Positions 40,546-50,590 of a stretch of DNA of 64,000 nt are shown here, piece after piece (the first letter of the stretch is position 1; every line of letters starts with the position of its first letter). The translations under genes and the position numbers were made by a program. The DNA comes from Trichomonas vaginalis G3 (taxonomy: Eukaryota; Parabasalia; Trichomonadida; Trichomonadidae): NCBI RefSeq assembly GCF_026262505.1, contig NC_067208.1, forward strand, positions 8,565,962 to 8,629,961. The letters are read 5' to 3'. Under the pieces are notes generated by a model. The model made no database searches, was not told the origin of the DNA, and saw only the letters and a list, made by a program, of their open reading frames with translations.

Positions 40546-42150
40546 ATGTACGCCGCTCAGAATATAACGCCAACAGTTTTGGATGCTATGAATGGAAATG
40601 TTTCCGAATGGTATAACGAATGCGACAATGCCATTAGAAGGTCAGAAATAGTTCCTGGAACTTACGAATATACAACTGCTGTTTCTTATGGAAACGTAGG
40701 TGAGTTTGGAGAAGTTCTTCAACAACAGTAGATATTGCTTGCGACAGGTTTCATATTATTTCTATTGACAACTCATTCTTATACGTGGAACAAGACATTG
40801 AAATAAAACCTTCTGCCAAGTTGTCTGACAAGAAAGGTTGCAATGGAATTTTCTATGTCGGATACCAATATGCTCCAGAAGTTTTCATGGGATATAAGAT
40901 ATATTCTAACTCTGACTTAGTTCAAACAGTAACATGGGCAAACTATGAATGGTTCGCTTTGAGAAACTCAGTACAACCACAAGCTAGAGAACAAACAGAC
41001 CAGTATGCCACCATTGAGAAAATAAGAAGACTTGACCCTAACGTTCCAGGAGTTTATGTTAACCTTTCTGGACAAACTGCAGCAGCAGTAACCAAAGTAA
41101 AACTGAAACTTAGAGTTCCTTTGTCATCTTTCCTCATCTTCAGGTTTTTAAGATACTTGCCAAACTGGGCAGGAAAAATTTCTATCGAACTTACTCCAAG
41201 CAAAAATAACTTAGTCATTGCACCAACGCAAGACCCATTCACTCTTACAGACGTAGTGGGAACAAATAAAACGTCATTCGCCGACTTTTGCAAAAACAAA
41301 GTTGACTTAGACTTTGGTTTCTCAAACCTCAACACTGAAGTAAACTATTATTTCAATGCTGCTGGAGATGCTTGGGACCCAGTTAAGTTCACATGCGAAA
41401 ATTTGAATGCAAGAGAATAGAAAGCAGACTTGCAGTCTATATGTTGGACCAGATATTTCAAATGCTTTAGCTGCCAAATATATTGCAGTTCCACTTATGT
41501 TCCCTATACACCAAATATCTGTCAAAGACTTTGCAGGTGAAGTTGGAAACCAAAGTGCTGACCCAGGTGCAAGAACAGATATTGCTTTAACAACTGCAAT
41601 GAAACATGCAGATACTATGTTTGTACTGTTCAGACGAACTATAAATGACTATTCTTGCTTCTACAACCCTGGTATTAAATACCATATAAACATAGATGGC
41701 AAATACTATCCAAGAGAAGAATATTCTACAGTTGAGGATATGAGGTCATACAACTTGACATTAGATGCTATGAACTTTAACAACAACTTCACAACAACCA
41801 TTAACCCTGAAATGCAAAGTTCTATTATGCCATATGTGAAAGTATGGACTCATACAGGAGGTCAAAAAACTCAATATACAAATGGAGACCGTTCAAACTT
41901 TTGGCTTGGCATTCCATTTGCTGACTCAGAAGACTTTATGGGTGGTATTTCAACTGTTGGTACTGTACAAATACAATATACTGGTGACAGAGACGGTCCA
42001 GATGAACTGAGAGCAAAGAAGTTTACAAAACCAATAGCACTTTTCACGGAAGATGCTCTTTTGAAGATTCGTTCGATGAAACCTGCTGGGGCTCCTCAGA
42101 TTGGCATAACGACAGCTTCCATCGAGCAGATTTTGGCAGCAGGTCAGTAA
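40546..42150 (+). pseudogene. Major capsid protein, double jelly-roll type (E2 copy, broken)
   Basis: Starts MYAAQNITPTVLDAMNGNVS; beta-rich segments such as VTKVKLKLRVPLSSFLIF and KISIELTPSKNNLVIAPTQD are followed by the C-terminal barrel region ending IEQILAAGQ. Length near 535 residues fits the Polinton capsid family. It looks broken about two or three times. Confidence 0.75.
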
Positions 42151-42463
42151 GTTGTTCTTGAACTGACTTCTCTCCGTCAAATATTGACAGTACGCCAGTT
42201 TTGACATAAAATTGTAAGATAAACTTTCCTTTAGAAATATCGGTCAGTTTTGTTGTTATATTTTTGTCTGCTTCAAGAACTTTCACCATCTCGGTTATAC
42301 CAACTTTCTTTGCTTTATGAAAATATTTTGGTTCAGCAAAGACTGCTATTCTATAACATTTTCCATTGTTTGTGTAAAGAACTACTCTGTCAATGAACTT
42401 GTATTGTTTGTGTGTGTAAACTTTGTTTTGCTTCAATTCGAAGAGATACTCAAATACGTCCAT
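42044..42463 (-). CDS. Conserved 139-residue protein overlapping the capsid gene end (E2)
   Basis: Starts MDVFEYLFELKQNKVYTHKQ with a compact N-terminal domain (KCYRIAVFAEPKYFHKAKK). The last 35 codons run antisense over the capsid gene, so those residues may be less constrained. The frame looks whole. It starts 18 bp from the divergent gene at 42482. Confidence 0.55.
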   Translation of the reverse strand: MDVFEYLFELKQNKVYTHKQYKFIDRVVLYTNNGKCYRIAVFAEPKYFHKAKKVGITEMVKVLEADKNITTKLTDISKGKFILQFYVKTGVLSIFDGEKSVQEQLTDLLPKSARWKLSLCQSEEPQQVSSNESSKEHLP

Positions 42464-42481
42464 CTTTTTATTCTAAGTAAA
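42464..42481. promoter_or_regulatory. 18-bp bidirectional promoter (E2)
   Basis: Same short AT-rich gap as at 16072-16089, with TAGAATAAAA on one strand and AAGTAAA on the other side. Confidence 0.5.
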
Positions 42482-43059
42482 ATGTCATTTCCGAAAAATA
42501 GAAGCGTGAGTGTTTCAAAAGGTTTAATGGCGGTGGCAGATGTGAAGTTAAATTCACCAACTCAAACAAACAGTCAAAGTGTTGTTGTCAATGTCAAAGA
42601 AAGAGATGTTGAAGTGGGGAAACCATACGAAGACGAAGATGGTATAACAATAGTTCCTGTAAAAGAACAACCAACATACCCTGAAGTTAGCAGAGACTTA
42701 AGTTCTGTTGCAGATATTCGAAACGACTACCAACAACTTAAAGACAAACTTAAAACTCAGGAGAAGATTTGTCAAGCTTTAGTATAATGTTAAACTTGGT
42801 CGAACACAACCCTGTAAAAGTGAACTCATATGTCATTGCACCTCATGAAGTTTGAAAGAACTATTGAAACTTTTGACAGAGGCAGACGATATAAACATCA
42901 AGAAATAGAACCGACATTAGTTGCTGTGGTGTTTCATATAATGTCATTGACAAGATATACGTTATGAAAGGAGGTGAAACGTTGAACTTAAAGTATAGTT
43001 TCCCAGACGTCATAAAAATATTTGACGACCACAACATTTCATTAAAATTTATTTGCTAA
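42482..43059 (+). pseudogene. Conserved virion-cluster protein (E2 copy, broken)
   Basis: Counterpart of E1 15490-16071, starting MSFPKNRSVSVSKGLMAVAD and ending ISLKFIC. It looks broken about twice. Confidence 0.6.
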
Positions 43060-43065
43060 GTAAAA

Positions 43066-43296
43066 ATGTCAAAACTTCTTGAAAGATGTTTGAAGAAAAA
43101 TAATATAGACTTTATTTCATGTAAAGGACTTTACACACTTTTGAACGATATGAAAGACCCTGTTTTGTTTGTTCGTGTAGACAAAGGAAAGTTCTATGTC
43201 TTTACAAAATATTTGAACTTCTTAGACAGAGAACTTCAAGAAACGCCATGTGAAAGTTTAGATGAAGTTCTTCTCCACTTTCAGAAAAACTTTTAA
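43066..43296 (+). CDS. Conserved small protein, 76 residues (E2)
   Basis: Identical to the E1 protein at 15253-15483, 6 bases after the previous gene and 10 bases before the penton-like gene. Ends DEVLLHFQKNF. Confidence 0.65.
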   Translation: MSKLLERCLKKNNIDFISCKGLYTLLNDMKDPVLFVRVDKGKFYVFTKYLNFLDRELQETPCESLDEVLLHFQKNF

Positions 43297-43306
43297 ATAT
43301 ATATAA

Positions 43307-44089
43307 ATGGCAGAAGATATAATGGTTTATACTATTACGACTAAAAACCCTGAGTCATATAATTCTATAACAACAAACAAAGTCCTCAAGGACGGTATTG
43401 TAAACTAACTTTAAACACAATGACGACTAAAGCCTGTTTTGCTCTTTTGACACCAGAAGACTTTATGTTTGTGAATGGTAAAAAATACTCCTTTGAAGAT
43501 ACTTACTCAGATATACCACCAACAGGTTTTGTTGACTTATTTAATACTTTAAGGACGGATGTAACATGTGCTGCAACTAGAGCAGGTTTCATTATGTTTG
43601 GATGTCCGACTGAGTTTACTATAACGATATGAGCTATAATACAAAACTTATATCTGGTTTTTACTACCAACAGTTTCCTATAACAGGAAAAGGTGTCATA
43701 CAAGGTTTGTCTGTTCCATTGACTTTAAGTACACCTATTTTATATATTGTTTCAAACTTAGGTTCAAAGTGCTATTCGAATGTCGACAGAAACTATATGA
43801 CCAAAAGATACTTATGCGTATAAACAATACTTTCTCTGCTGGTTTGCCTATTGTTCATTCGAATGCAGAGTTTTCAGCTTTAGTGAACTCAAACACTTTA
43901 GCAAACATAAACTTAACCTTAGTTGACGCAAACTTTGTTCCTGTAAAACTTTTATGTCCTATGTATTTGTCAATGACGGCAGAAAGTTTCGAATTGGAAG
44001 ATGCAACTGGTGAAAGTATTGTACTACAAGAACAACTTCAACAACAAATAGCTCAAGAACAACAAATGCAACAACAAAGTCAAGAATAA
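43307..44089 (+). pseudogene. Probable minor capsid (penton-like) protein (E2 copy, broken)
   Basis: Same start and Gln-rich end as E1 14445-15242. It looks broken about three times. The leader ttttaaatatatataa precedes the ATG. Confidence 0.6.
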
Positions 44090-44116
44090 AAAAATATTTT
44101 TTTTTATTTTATAAAA

Positions 44117-45345
44117 ATGTACAGAAATAGATGTTTCAGATTTTTATGACTTCCAAGCGTTCAGAAATATGTGTCCATTTAGAGACTATAACAAAGCAGT
44201 CGAGAATTTGAAACGTTTAGTCCATTTATGTCGACTCTGCCCCAGAATGTTATGTTATGAAAGAATGGGATGTTGTAACAAACAAAGCAACAATAGTTTC
44301 AGAACAAGAATGTAGACAGAAACTTAAGAAAATAAAAGTCGTACAAGTTGGCATGAAGATGTTAGATGCTTGGGATACTTATTGTCAAAGTTAGAAGATT
44401 TTTCAGTTCGTGGTATAAAGTTCTATACACCTTCTCCAAACTTCTATTCTATCTTCACTGGATATAAATACGAACAAGTAGAATGGAAAGAAATGTTATA
44501 GAAGCTTGGTTAGACCATGTCAAAGAAATTATATGCAATGGAAACGAAAAGGTTTTGAGTATATCTTATGTTGGTTTGCAAATATCTTACAACATCCAAG
44601 TGCTAAAAAATGAAACTGCTCTCATTATAATTGGAAAACAAGGAACTGGTAAGAACACATTCTTTACAGATATCTTATGCAAACTGTTAGGGGCTATTCG
44701 AACCCGAATATGACAACTTAGAAAACATCTGCGGTAAATTTAACTCTTCAATAGAGAATATGAAACTTATAGTATGTAACGAACTTCAAAGTATAGATAC
44801 AACAAAAGTTTTGAACTCAGATGCTTTGAAGAGTCTTATAACAGACAAAGTTGGAGTTGTTGAAAGAAAAGTATAAGACCAAAGAGTTTGTGAAAATGTT
44901 GCAAAACTTCATTATGGTTTCAAACAATTCTGTTCCGATGAAGTTAGAAAGTTCTGACAGAAGATATGTAGTTGTCAGAAACGTCAGAAGCTCATATGCA
45001 AGATACAGAATATTTTGACACTTAGCAGAAACTTTGACATCTGACTTTTACAACCACTTGTTCTCATATTTTATGACATTAGATATTTCAAAGTTCAATC
45101 CAAGACAAATTCCATATACCGAAGAAAGACAAACATTGTTAGAAGCAAACAAGAGTGTTTATGAACTGTTTATAGATGAGACTAACTTTGAGTGTTTAGA
45201 TGAAAGGTCATTGTACGACTCGTATAAACAATATTGTCAAGAGTATGGTTATATGACAGCGTCTAAACGAACATTCTTGGCAAATGTCAAAAGTCTTTTA
45301 GATGTTCAGAACGGCGTATATACAAAGAAAAATTTTTCTGAGTAA
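44117..45345 (+). pseudogene. SF3 (D5-like) helicase (E2 copy, broken)
   Basis: Shows Walker A ALIIIGKQGTGKNTFFTDIL and the C-terminal winged-helix segment (ECLDERSLYDSYKQYCQEYG). The leader ttttttattttataaaa directly precedes the ATG. It looks broken several times, more than the E1 copy. Confidence 0.8.
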
Positions 45346-45379
45346 ATTTAAAAAAAAATATTTTTTTATTTTATTTGAA

Positions 45380-45598
45380 ATGTACGCTGAGTTTGTTGGA
45401 AAAGACCTAGATAACGAAAATAGATATGCGCTATTCTGGTTAGATTGTCCTTATGAAATGTATGAAAAAAAGGCTTTATATGAAGAATATAGAAAATATT
45501 GTCATGAAAACGATATAAGACTAAGCTCTAGAGAAAAATTCTATGCTGGTATAAAACATCTTTTCGAAGTTCGGAATGGTGTATATAGAAAGAAATAA
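45380..45598 (+). CDS. Stand-alone winged-helix protein related to the helicase C-terminus (E2 only)
   Basis: This 72-residue frame starts MYAEFVGKDLDNENRYALF. Its second half (KKALYEEYRKYCHENDIRLS, KHLFEVRNGVYRKK) aligns with the C-terminal winged helix of the helicase just upstream (RSLYDSYKQYCQEYGYMTAS, KSLLDVQNGVYTKK). It has its own AT-rich leader and stop. E1 has nothing between the same two genes. It is probably a duplicated helicase tail turned into a small DNA-binding protein. Confidence 0.6.
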   Translation: MYAEFVGKDLDNENRYALFWLDCPYEMYEKKALYEEYRKYCHENDIRLSSREKFYAGIKHLFEVRNGVYRKK

Positions 45599-45647
45599 TT
45601 TTTATGAGTAAATTTTAAAAAAAATATTTTTTTATCCGATAGAAAAG

Positions 45648-46067
45648 ATGACGAAATTCATCTCAGTAAACAAGTACATGACAGAAGTCAAAGAAGAACT
45701 AGACCCATTCACATATTTGAATGTTTACTTCTACCATTTTGAAAAGTCTTCATTTGACAAAGTTTGGAACATCGAACCAGTTAAGTTTGCTATTGTGACT
45801 AAAAATGGTGCGAAATTTGAAGACTTAGACATAGAAGGTTTGTTAGCAGTCAAAGAAAATTTTGACAGAAGGTTCTCAAACCTTAAAGAAGGCAAAGCAT
45901 ACAAACTTGTTATACCTTATGAACCAAAGAAAGCAGACGACTATGAATATTATGAGTCTAAGATAGTTGAAGTTCAAGGTAAATTAGGTAAAAAGATTTT
46001 AGAGTCTAAGCCGGTGTTTGCTCCTAAAGAGGAAGAGAACATTGACATTGACCCAGAAATGTTCTAA
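45648..46067 (+). CDS. Conserved Maverick protein, 139 residues (E2)
   Basis: Starts MTKFISVNKYMTEVKEELDP after ttttttatccgatagaaaag. The middle is beta-rich (VKFAIVTKNGAKFEDLDIEG) and the end acidic (EEENIDIDPEMF). The frame looks whole; E1 has a broken copy. It converges on the gene at 46084. Function unknown. Confidence 0.6.
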   Translation: MTKFISVNKYMTEVKEELDPFTYLNVYFYHFEKSSFDKVWNIEPVKFAIVTKNGAKFEDLDIEGLLAVKENFDRRFSNLKEGKAYKLVIPYEPKKADDYEYYESKIVEVQGKLGKKILESKPVFAPKEEENIDIDPEMF

Positions 46068-46083
46068 AAATAAAATTTTATTT

Positions 46084-46530
46084 TTACATGTCAAATTTCT
46101 TTTTCTCTGGTTCAGGTTCTTTCTTCTCTTCTTTCTACTTTCTTTCTTTCTTCTCTCTCTTCTTCTTCTTTTCTGGTGGAGTTATGTCAAATTTCTCAGA
46201 ACCATATTTATGTAAAAGTTCTTTCCTTTAATAGCTCTTCTATTCTGTTTCCTATTTCATCTTCAAGACAGCGCATGTGTCTTCTTTGCATTCTAAGAAC
46301 TTTTGTTGGACTTCATCTCTCCAAGAGGCGTCATCTCTGTCAACAAGTCTGTCATTGACAAACTTAAAGACTTCTCTGCCTAATGTTTTATGGTTCTTGT
46401 CATATTCCCAGAAACAGAACTTTAGAACAAATTCACCTTTCTTGTTTACACTATGTAAGATTTTATGGTCGACAGATGTTTTGCTGTCAAAAAGTTTGTC
46501 TCGAATATAGATAGCGAAATCGCTCGACAT
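46084..46530 (-). pseudogene. Acidic/basic-tailed protein (E2 copy, probably broken)
   Basis: Starts MSSDFAIYIRDKLFDSKTSV at 46530 and contains HSVNKKGEFVLKFCFWEYDK and REVFKFVNDRLVDRDD, then a Lys/Glu-rich tail. It is divergent with the ATPase gene (35-bp gap). It looks broken about twice. No family recognised. Confidence 0.5.
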
Positions 46531-46565
46531 TTTCAAAAAGATAAAAATTTTAATTTTTCTAAAAT

Positions 46566-47428
46566 ATGTTAGAAAAAAAGTTTGCTGACATTGACAAGAA
46601 ATTTGAGAATGTTTTAAACAAGAACAAGAGGAAGTTAGAAAATGCTCAGATAAAACCCATACATGACAAGTTCTTATTTGCTCAAATGGTAATAACAGGT
46701 CTAATTGCACCACCTGGGTCGGGTAAGACTTTCACTTATCTTAAAATGGCTGCACAACAACAAGAACTAGATGAGAAGAACCCATTCTATGAGTTAGTTG
46801 TCATTTGTAGTACTTCTGGTCAATTTGACCAAACCGTCAATTCGTTCAAAGATATTATAAAAAAGTCAAAGTTAGTATGTATAAAAGACTCTGAGTTGTT
46901 AGATTGGATAAAGAAGTACCAAAGAAGAGTTTTGAAGTACAATGCTATAAATGAGTATGTCAATTCGAGGTTTAAAGACCCAAATGAGGAAATGCAGAGA
47001 ATATTAGAGAAGAAACACTTCAGAAACAAACAGAAAGAGATAGAATACATTTCGAAGAAATTGCAATCTTACGATTGGAAGACATACCCTCATAGGTGTC
47101 TTCTTATCTTAGATGACTTTGCTTCTCATCCTTTGTTAAGAACAGAGAACAAGATATGTGTCGAATTCTTAAGAAGCTCAGACACTTTAAACATCTCAGT
47201 TGTCATTTGTGTAGCACAGCAAAGAGTTTAAGTAAGGATGTTAAAAGAATACTTACTGATATCATACTTTTCCCTGGATTGTCCGAAGACGATTTCATGG
47301 AACTTATGAAAGAGTCCATGGCAGGTAAGTTTGACAGACATGAACTATGGGAGAAGTACAAAGTCATACAAGACCCTCATACTTCTTTCAGAATTCACAT
47401 CTACGCGAAAACAAAGTTCAAATTGTAA
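46566..47428 (+). pseudogene. A32-like DNA-packaging ATPase (E2 copy, broken)
   Basis: Starts MLEKKFADIDKKFENVLNKN with a short coiled coil. Walker A is GLIAPPGSGKTFTYLKMAA and Walker B-like CLLILDDFASHPLL. This matches the FtsK/HerA packaging ATPase of Polintons, which loads DNA into the capsid. It looks broken about twice near its C-terminal part. Confidence 0.85.
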
Positions 47429-47480
47429 AAGTCAATAAAAAATAAAGAGTTTTGTGCTGAATTCAATAAAAATATATTTT

Positions 47481-47530
47481 TAGGGTAGATGGGTATATCT
47501 AACCCGATTTCTAACCTCATTTCTACCCAT
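47481..47530. promoter_or_regulatory. Operator-like array A1 (E2)
   Basis: Begins TAGGGTAGATGGGTATATC and continues with TAACC, TAACC and TACCC half-sites spaced about 12 bp apart. It lies past the 3' end of both the ATPase and the 255-residue gene. Confidence 0.6.
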
Positions 47531-47608
47531 ATGTCCTTACTGAAAAAGTACGTGTTCCATATGTCATTTTACTTCAGAATTTTACTCAGAATTCAATAAA
47601 AATTATTT

Positions 47609-47655
47609 TAGGGTAGAAGGTATATCTACCCGATATCTAACCTCTTTTCTACCCA
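47609..47655. promoter_or_regulatory. Operator-like array A2 (E2)
   Basis: Same design: TTAGGGTAGAAGG, palindromic core GGTATATCTACC, then TAACCTC and TACCC. A1 and A2 share the preceding agaattcaataaaaat, so the pair arose by tandem duplication of about 130 bp. Confidence 0.6.
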
Positions 47656-47806
47656 GTTATTTTATAGCGTTTTCATGGTAAACATTGTGAATTCGTGAAA
47701 TTCTAAACAATTTCGTAGCTTCTATTTCTCTGTCAGTACATCGAATGTTTTAACAATGCCGAAGGTTTCTTTATATTTCTTCTTGACATCTGAAAGAAGG
47801 AAATCG

Positions 47807-48574
47807 TCAGCTGTTGGATAGTTTTTTGTTTAGAAATGTCAACATGTCCATTTTATCTTCTGCTGGTTTCTCTGCCTCCCTCTTTAAGTCAGCATAGTCG
47901 TTTCTCATACGTTCTATCTCTTTGACGGAGTAGTTATATTTCCTCATTGCTGCTTTACATTTTGAACATTGTGGGTTCATTTTAGCATTGTACATTGAAA
48001 TCTTACCTGCTAGTATGACTAAGGCGTCAATTGCTCTCTTTAACTCAAAAGTTGCGGGTTTTATCTGTTCATTCCATATCTTACCTCTTCTATCTTTATC
48101 TCTTATCTGCCATACACATTTTGCAACTAACGAAACAAAGTTGTCGTAGGTCTTAAACTCTTCAGATTTATATATGTCAGAGATGTTCTTATATACCATG
48201 TCGCAATCTTTGTCCATGACTTTGTGGTTGCAATGAAATCCAAGAAACTCATAGTTAACCTTACGTATGAACTTCTTTATTTCTACTGAGTCAGTTGCTT
48301 TGACTTCTATTTCATCGAATTCTGGAATAGTAAGCTTTTGTTGTTGGATTTCAGGCAATTTGGGTAAATGGTCAATAATATCCTGCATTTCATAAAGATA
48401 TTCTTCATTTGTTTCATCTTTCGCACAACAGTCTAAATTACTTGTTAAAAGTTCTTGCTTTATCTTCTGGATTTCTGTCTCAAAAGTATATGAAGAAGGA
48501 ATGAAGCTTTTCATCTCTACTAACATTGAAGTTGGGTTCATGACTAACGAGTTTGGTGCTGTTGTTGCTAACAT
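47807..48574 (-). CDS. Unrecognised protein, 255 residues, in the regulator slot (E2 only)
   Basis: Starts MLATTAPNSLVMNPTSMLVE and has a helical, charged body (KFIRKVNYEFLGFHCNHKVM, KPATFELKRAIDALVILAG). A Cys pair (PQCSKCKAAM) precedes a C-terminal coiled-coil-like end (EIERMRNDYADLKREAE). The frame looks whole. It holds the same place, direction and upstream cccgaaataaaaaataaagtt as the E1 KilA-N gene but shows no similarity to it. Operator-like arrays lie on both sides. A regulator role is inferred from that context only. Confidence 0.65.
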   Translation of the reverse strand: MLATTAPNSLVMNPTSMLVEMKSFIPSSYTFETEIQKIKQELLTSNLDCCAKDETNEEYLYEMQDIIDHLPKLPEIQQQKLTIPEFDEIEVKATDSVEIKKFIRKVNYEFLGFHCNHKVMDKDCDMVYKNISDIYKSEEFKTYDNFVSLVAKCVWQIRDKDRRGKIWNEQIKPATFELKRAIDALVILAGKISMYNAKMNPQCSKCKAAMRKYNYSVKEIERMRNDYADLKREAEKPAEDKMDMLTFLNKKLSNS

Positions 48575-48655
48575 GTTCTTACAATAAAAATAAAAAATAT
48601 TTTTTTAAAAAAACCAACTTTATTTTTTATTTCGGGAAAACTCATGACAAATTCA

Positions 48656-48708
48656 AGAGGGTAGAAAAGAGGTTAGAAAAGAGGTTAGATATACCCTTCT
48701 ACCCTAAA
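48656..48708. promoter_or_regulatory. Operator-like array A3 (E2)
   Basis: On the minus strand: TAGGGTAGAAGGGTATATC, then TAACCTCTTTTC, TAACCTCTTTTC and TACCCTC, i.e. half-sites every 12 bp. It is directly upstream of the 255-residue gene. Its flanks align base for base with those of the E1 array at 10370-10421. Confidence 0.7.
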
Positions 48709-48740
48709 ATATATTTTTGGTGTAAATTTCATGAAAATTC

Positions 48741-48793
48741 AAGAGGGTAGAAAAGAGGGTAGAAAAGAGGTTAGATATACCCTTCTACCCTAA
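48741..48793. promoter_or_regulatory. Operator-like array A4 (E2)
   Basis: A tandem duplicate of A3 with one half-site changed from TAACC to TACCC. It sits just upstream of the Inr-like promoter of the 64-residue gene at 48828. Confidence 0.7.
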
Positions 48794-48827
48794 AATATAT
48801 TTTTGCTGAAAAAGTGTCATTTTTTTC

Positions 48828-49022
48828 ATGTCCGAAGACTCGAAGGTGCAACACTTCCAAAATACCGACGAACTCAGAAGAGCAGCATGGCAGTATCTTC
48901 TTGACAACTTCTTTGAGTTCTCCAGGTACACCTTGGAAAATGCTGAAGAACTCCGACACAGAGAATTTGGAGAAATTGCACTCCAATACTACATTGACAA
49001 ACAAAGGGTAAACAAAGGGTAA
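48828..49022 (+). CDS. Small protein, 64 residues (E2)
   Basis: Same as E1 10141-10335, with one or two residue changes. The ATG directly follows gaaaaagtgtcattttttt c, an Inr-like promoter. Confidence 0.6.
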   Translation: MSEDSKVQHFQNTDELRRAAWQYLLDNFFEFSRYTLENAEELRHREFGEIALQYYIDKQRVNKG

Positions 49023-49062
49023 AATAAGACTAAAAACTTAACGTTTAAAAAGTGACATTTTT

Positions 49063-49263
49063 ATGAGCTCCGAGTCACCGAGAAAACTTGGTCAGATGTT
49101 AGCAGCTTACTTCCCTGAGGAAGATGGAAGCGTTACATACGTAAGGTTCAAAAACAACGAACCTGGAATTGCGTACCAAATTCGCAATTACATGACCATG
49201 GAAGAGTACGAAAGGTTTCTACAAGAGAAACCAGCTCTAAACAACTCAGAAAAGAAAGAGTAA
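49063..49263 (+). CDS. Small protein, 66 residues (E2)
   Basis: Nearly identical to E1 9900-10100. The leader aaaaagtgacattttt directly precedes the start codon. It converges on the Pro/Gln-rich gene with 28 bases between. Confidence 0.6.
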   Translation: MSSESPRKLGQMLAAYFPEEDGSVTYVRFKNNEPGIAYQIRNYMTMEEYERFLQEKPALNNSEKKE

Positions 49264-49291
49264 AAAGTTTAATTCGTAATTGTTTATTTTT

Positions 49292-49879
49292 TTACTTGTA
49301 TGGGCAAGCTGCAAGAATGAAGTCGACTATCTCGGTCTTTGTCTTGACCAGTTGGACTGCTCTTGCGAGTACGTCTGTTTTACGGTCTCCAGCTGGTGTC
49401 TGACCTTCGTAATTGCGCATGTTCTTGAGAGCTCCAACTGTAAATGGTTGTAGGATGAAGAGTCTCTCAGACTGCTTGAGGTAGTCTTCACGGTCACGAA
49501 CCGAATCTGTGGTACGAGTCGAATCGGTCGATTTGAGGGAAGAGACTGAAAGCCTGTCGTCTTCCATAGGGGCTGTGGCATAATCTTTGCGTAAACGGTT
49601 CAGACCTTCTTCGAACTCTTGGTCTCTCTTCGATTGAGATTGAGATTGGAATTGTGGGGCAGGGTTTTGCATAAACATCCAAGGGTTGGGGAAGTAAGGC
49701 ATAGGCTGAGGAGGAGGGTAGTTCGGGAAGCCTTGTGGTGGGTAGTAACATTGAGGTGGAAATTGGTAGTAAATCGGAGGTACTTGCTGGAACTGAGGTT
49801 GCTGAGGAGACTGTTGTGGTTCTGCAGCTTTCGGTTCTTCTGGTTGGGATATGGGCTCGGTTGGTGGGACGTCGGACAT
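49292..49879 (-). CDS. Pro/Gln/Tyr-rich accessory protein, 195 residues (E2)
   Basis: Starts MSDVPPTEPISQPEEPKAAE; the low-complexity part differs slightly from E1, while the C-terminal half from RDREDYLKQSERLFILQ to ILAACPYK is conserved. Divergent from the gene at 50174 across the iteron region. The frame looks whole. Confidence 0.65.
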   Translation of the reverse strand: MSDVPPTEPISQPEEPKAAEPQQSPQQPQFQQVPPIYYQFPPQCYYPPQGFPNYPPPQPMPYFPNPWMFMQNPAPQFQSQSQSKRDQEFEEGLNRLRKDYATAPMEDDRLSVSSLKSTDSTRTTDSVRDREDYLKQSERLFILQPFTVGALKNMRNYEGQTPAGDRKTDVLARAVQLVKTKTEIVDFILAACPYK

Positions 49880-49899
49880 CTGTTTGTGGCTTAACCGTC

Positions 49900-50170
49900 G
49901 GAAGGAAAAACTTTTCCTGTTGGAAGGAAAAACCTTTCCTGTTGGAAGGAAAAACTTTTCCTGTCGGAAGGAAAAACTTTTCCTGTCGGAAGGAAAAACT
50001 TTTTCTGTCGGAAGGAAAAACTTTTTCTGAAGTTCGACCAAAAGTTCTCAATTTTCGAAAATTTGAATGGTTTACGGACGGACAACTGGAAGAGTTCTTC
50101 CTGTCGTCGGGAAAATTTTTTCCAGTTGTCGGGAAAATTTTTTCCAGTTGTCGGGAAAATATTTTCCTGT
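49900..50170. repeat. 22-bp palindromic iterons (E2)
   Basis: Six tandem 22-bp units of type GGAAGGAAAAACTTTTCCTG run from 49900 to 50031. After a 70-bp spacer, three more 22-bp units of type GTCGGGAAAATTTTTTCCAG end near 50170. Each unit contains an inverted repeat GGAAAA/TTTTCC. A 22-bp period puts sites on about the same face of the helix. E1 has fewer units. Confidence 0.85.
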
Positions 50171-50173
50171 CGG

Positions 50174-50563
50174 ATGGAAGGACTCGGAATGCCAGAAGGA
50201 TTTGACGAGGCAATTTACCTTATAGAGATAAATGAAGTTGTTAAGCAGTACTTGCGCAGGGTAATGAAGCCCAAGGTCAAGTTCACCAGTATTTCTGGAA
50301 GGTCTACACTTCAGCTCGAGACTTCGACTGGAATTCCAATTCAAATACCAGACGGGACAGCCTACGACGACATAAAGGACGCCAAAAGAGAAGCTCTTGT
50401 TAAGTTCCTAAACAAACGTCCTTGGATAAAAATACCAAACAAGGAGAACCCCCTACCCCATATGAAATTGGCAATTCAGTCTCTCCTTCACTTCTCGGGT
50501 CAGCCGTTCTACATAACCTGTGAAGGCGACATCCAACCAGTTCAGTCAACCTTAACGTTTTGA
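50174..50563 (+). CDS. Accessory protein MEGLGMPEGF..., 129 residues (E2)
   Basis: Same family as E1 8691-9077, with changes clustered near residues 20-50 (EINEVVKQYLRRVMKPKVKF). ATG 50174 is the first after the iterons. The frame looks whole. Confidence 0.6.
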   Translation: MEGLGMPEGFDEAIYLIEINEVVKQYLRRVMKPKVKFTSISGRSTLQLETSTGIPIQIPDGTAYDDIKDAKREALVKFLNKRPWIKIPNKENPLPHMKLAIQSLLHFSGQPFYITCEGDIQPVQSTLTF

Positions 50564-50590
50564 GTAAAAACATTTTTTTTCATTTTTTGA

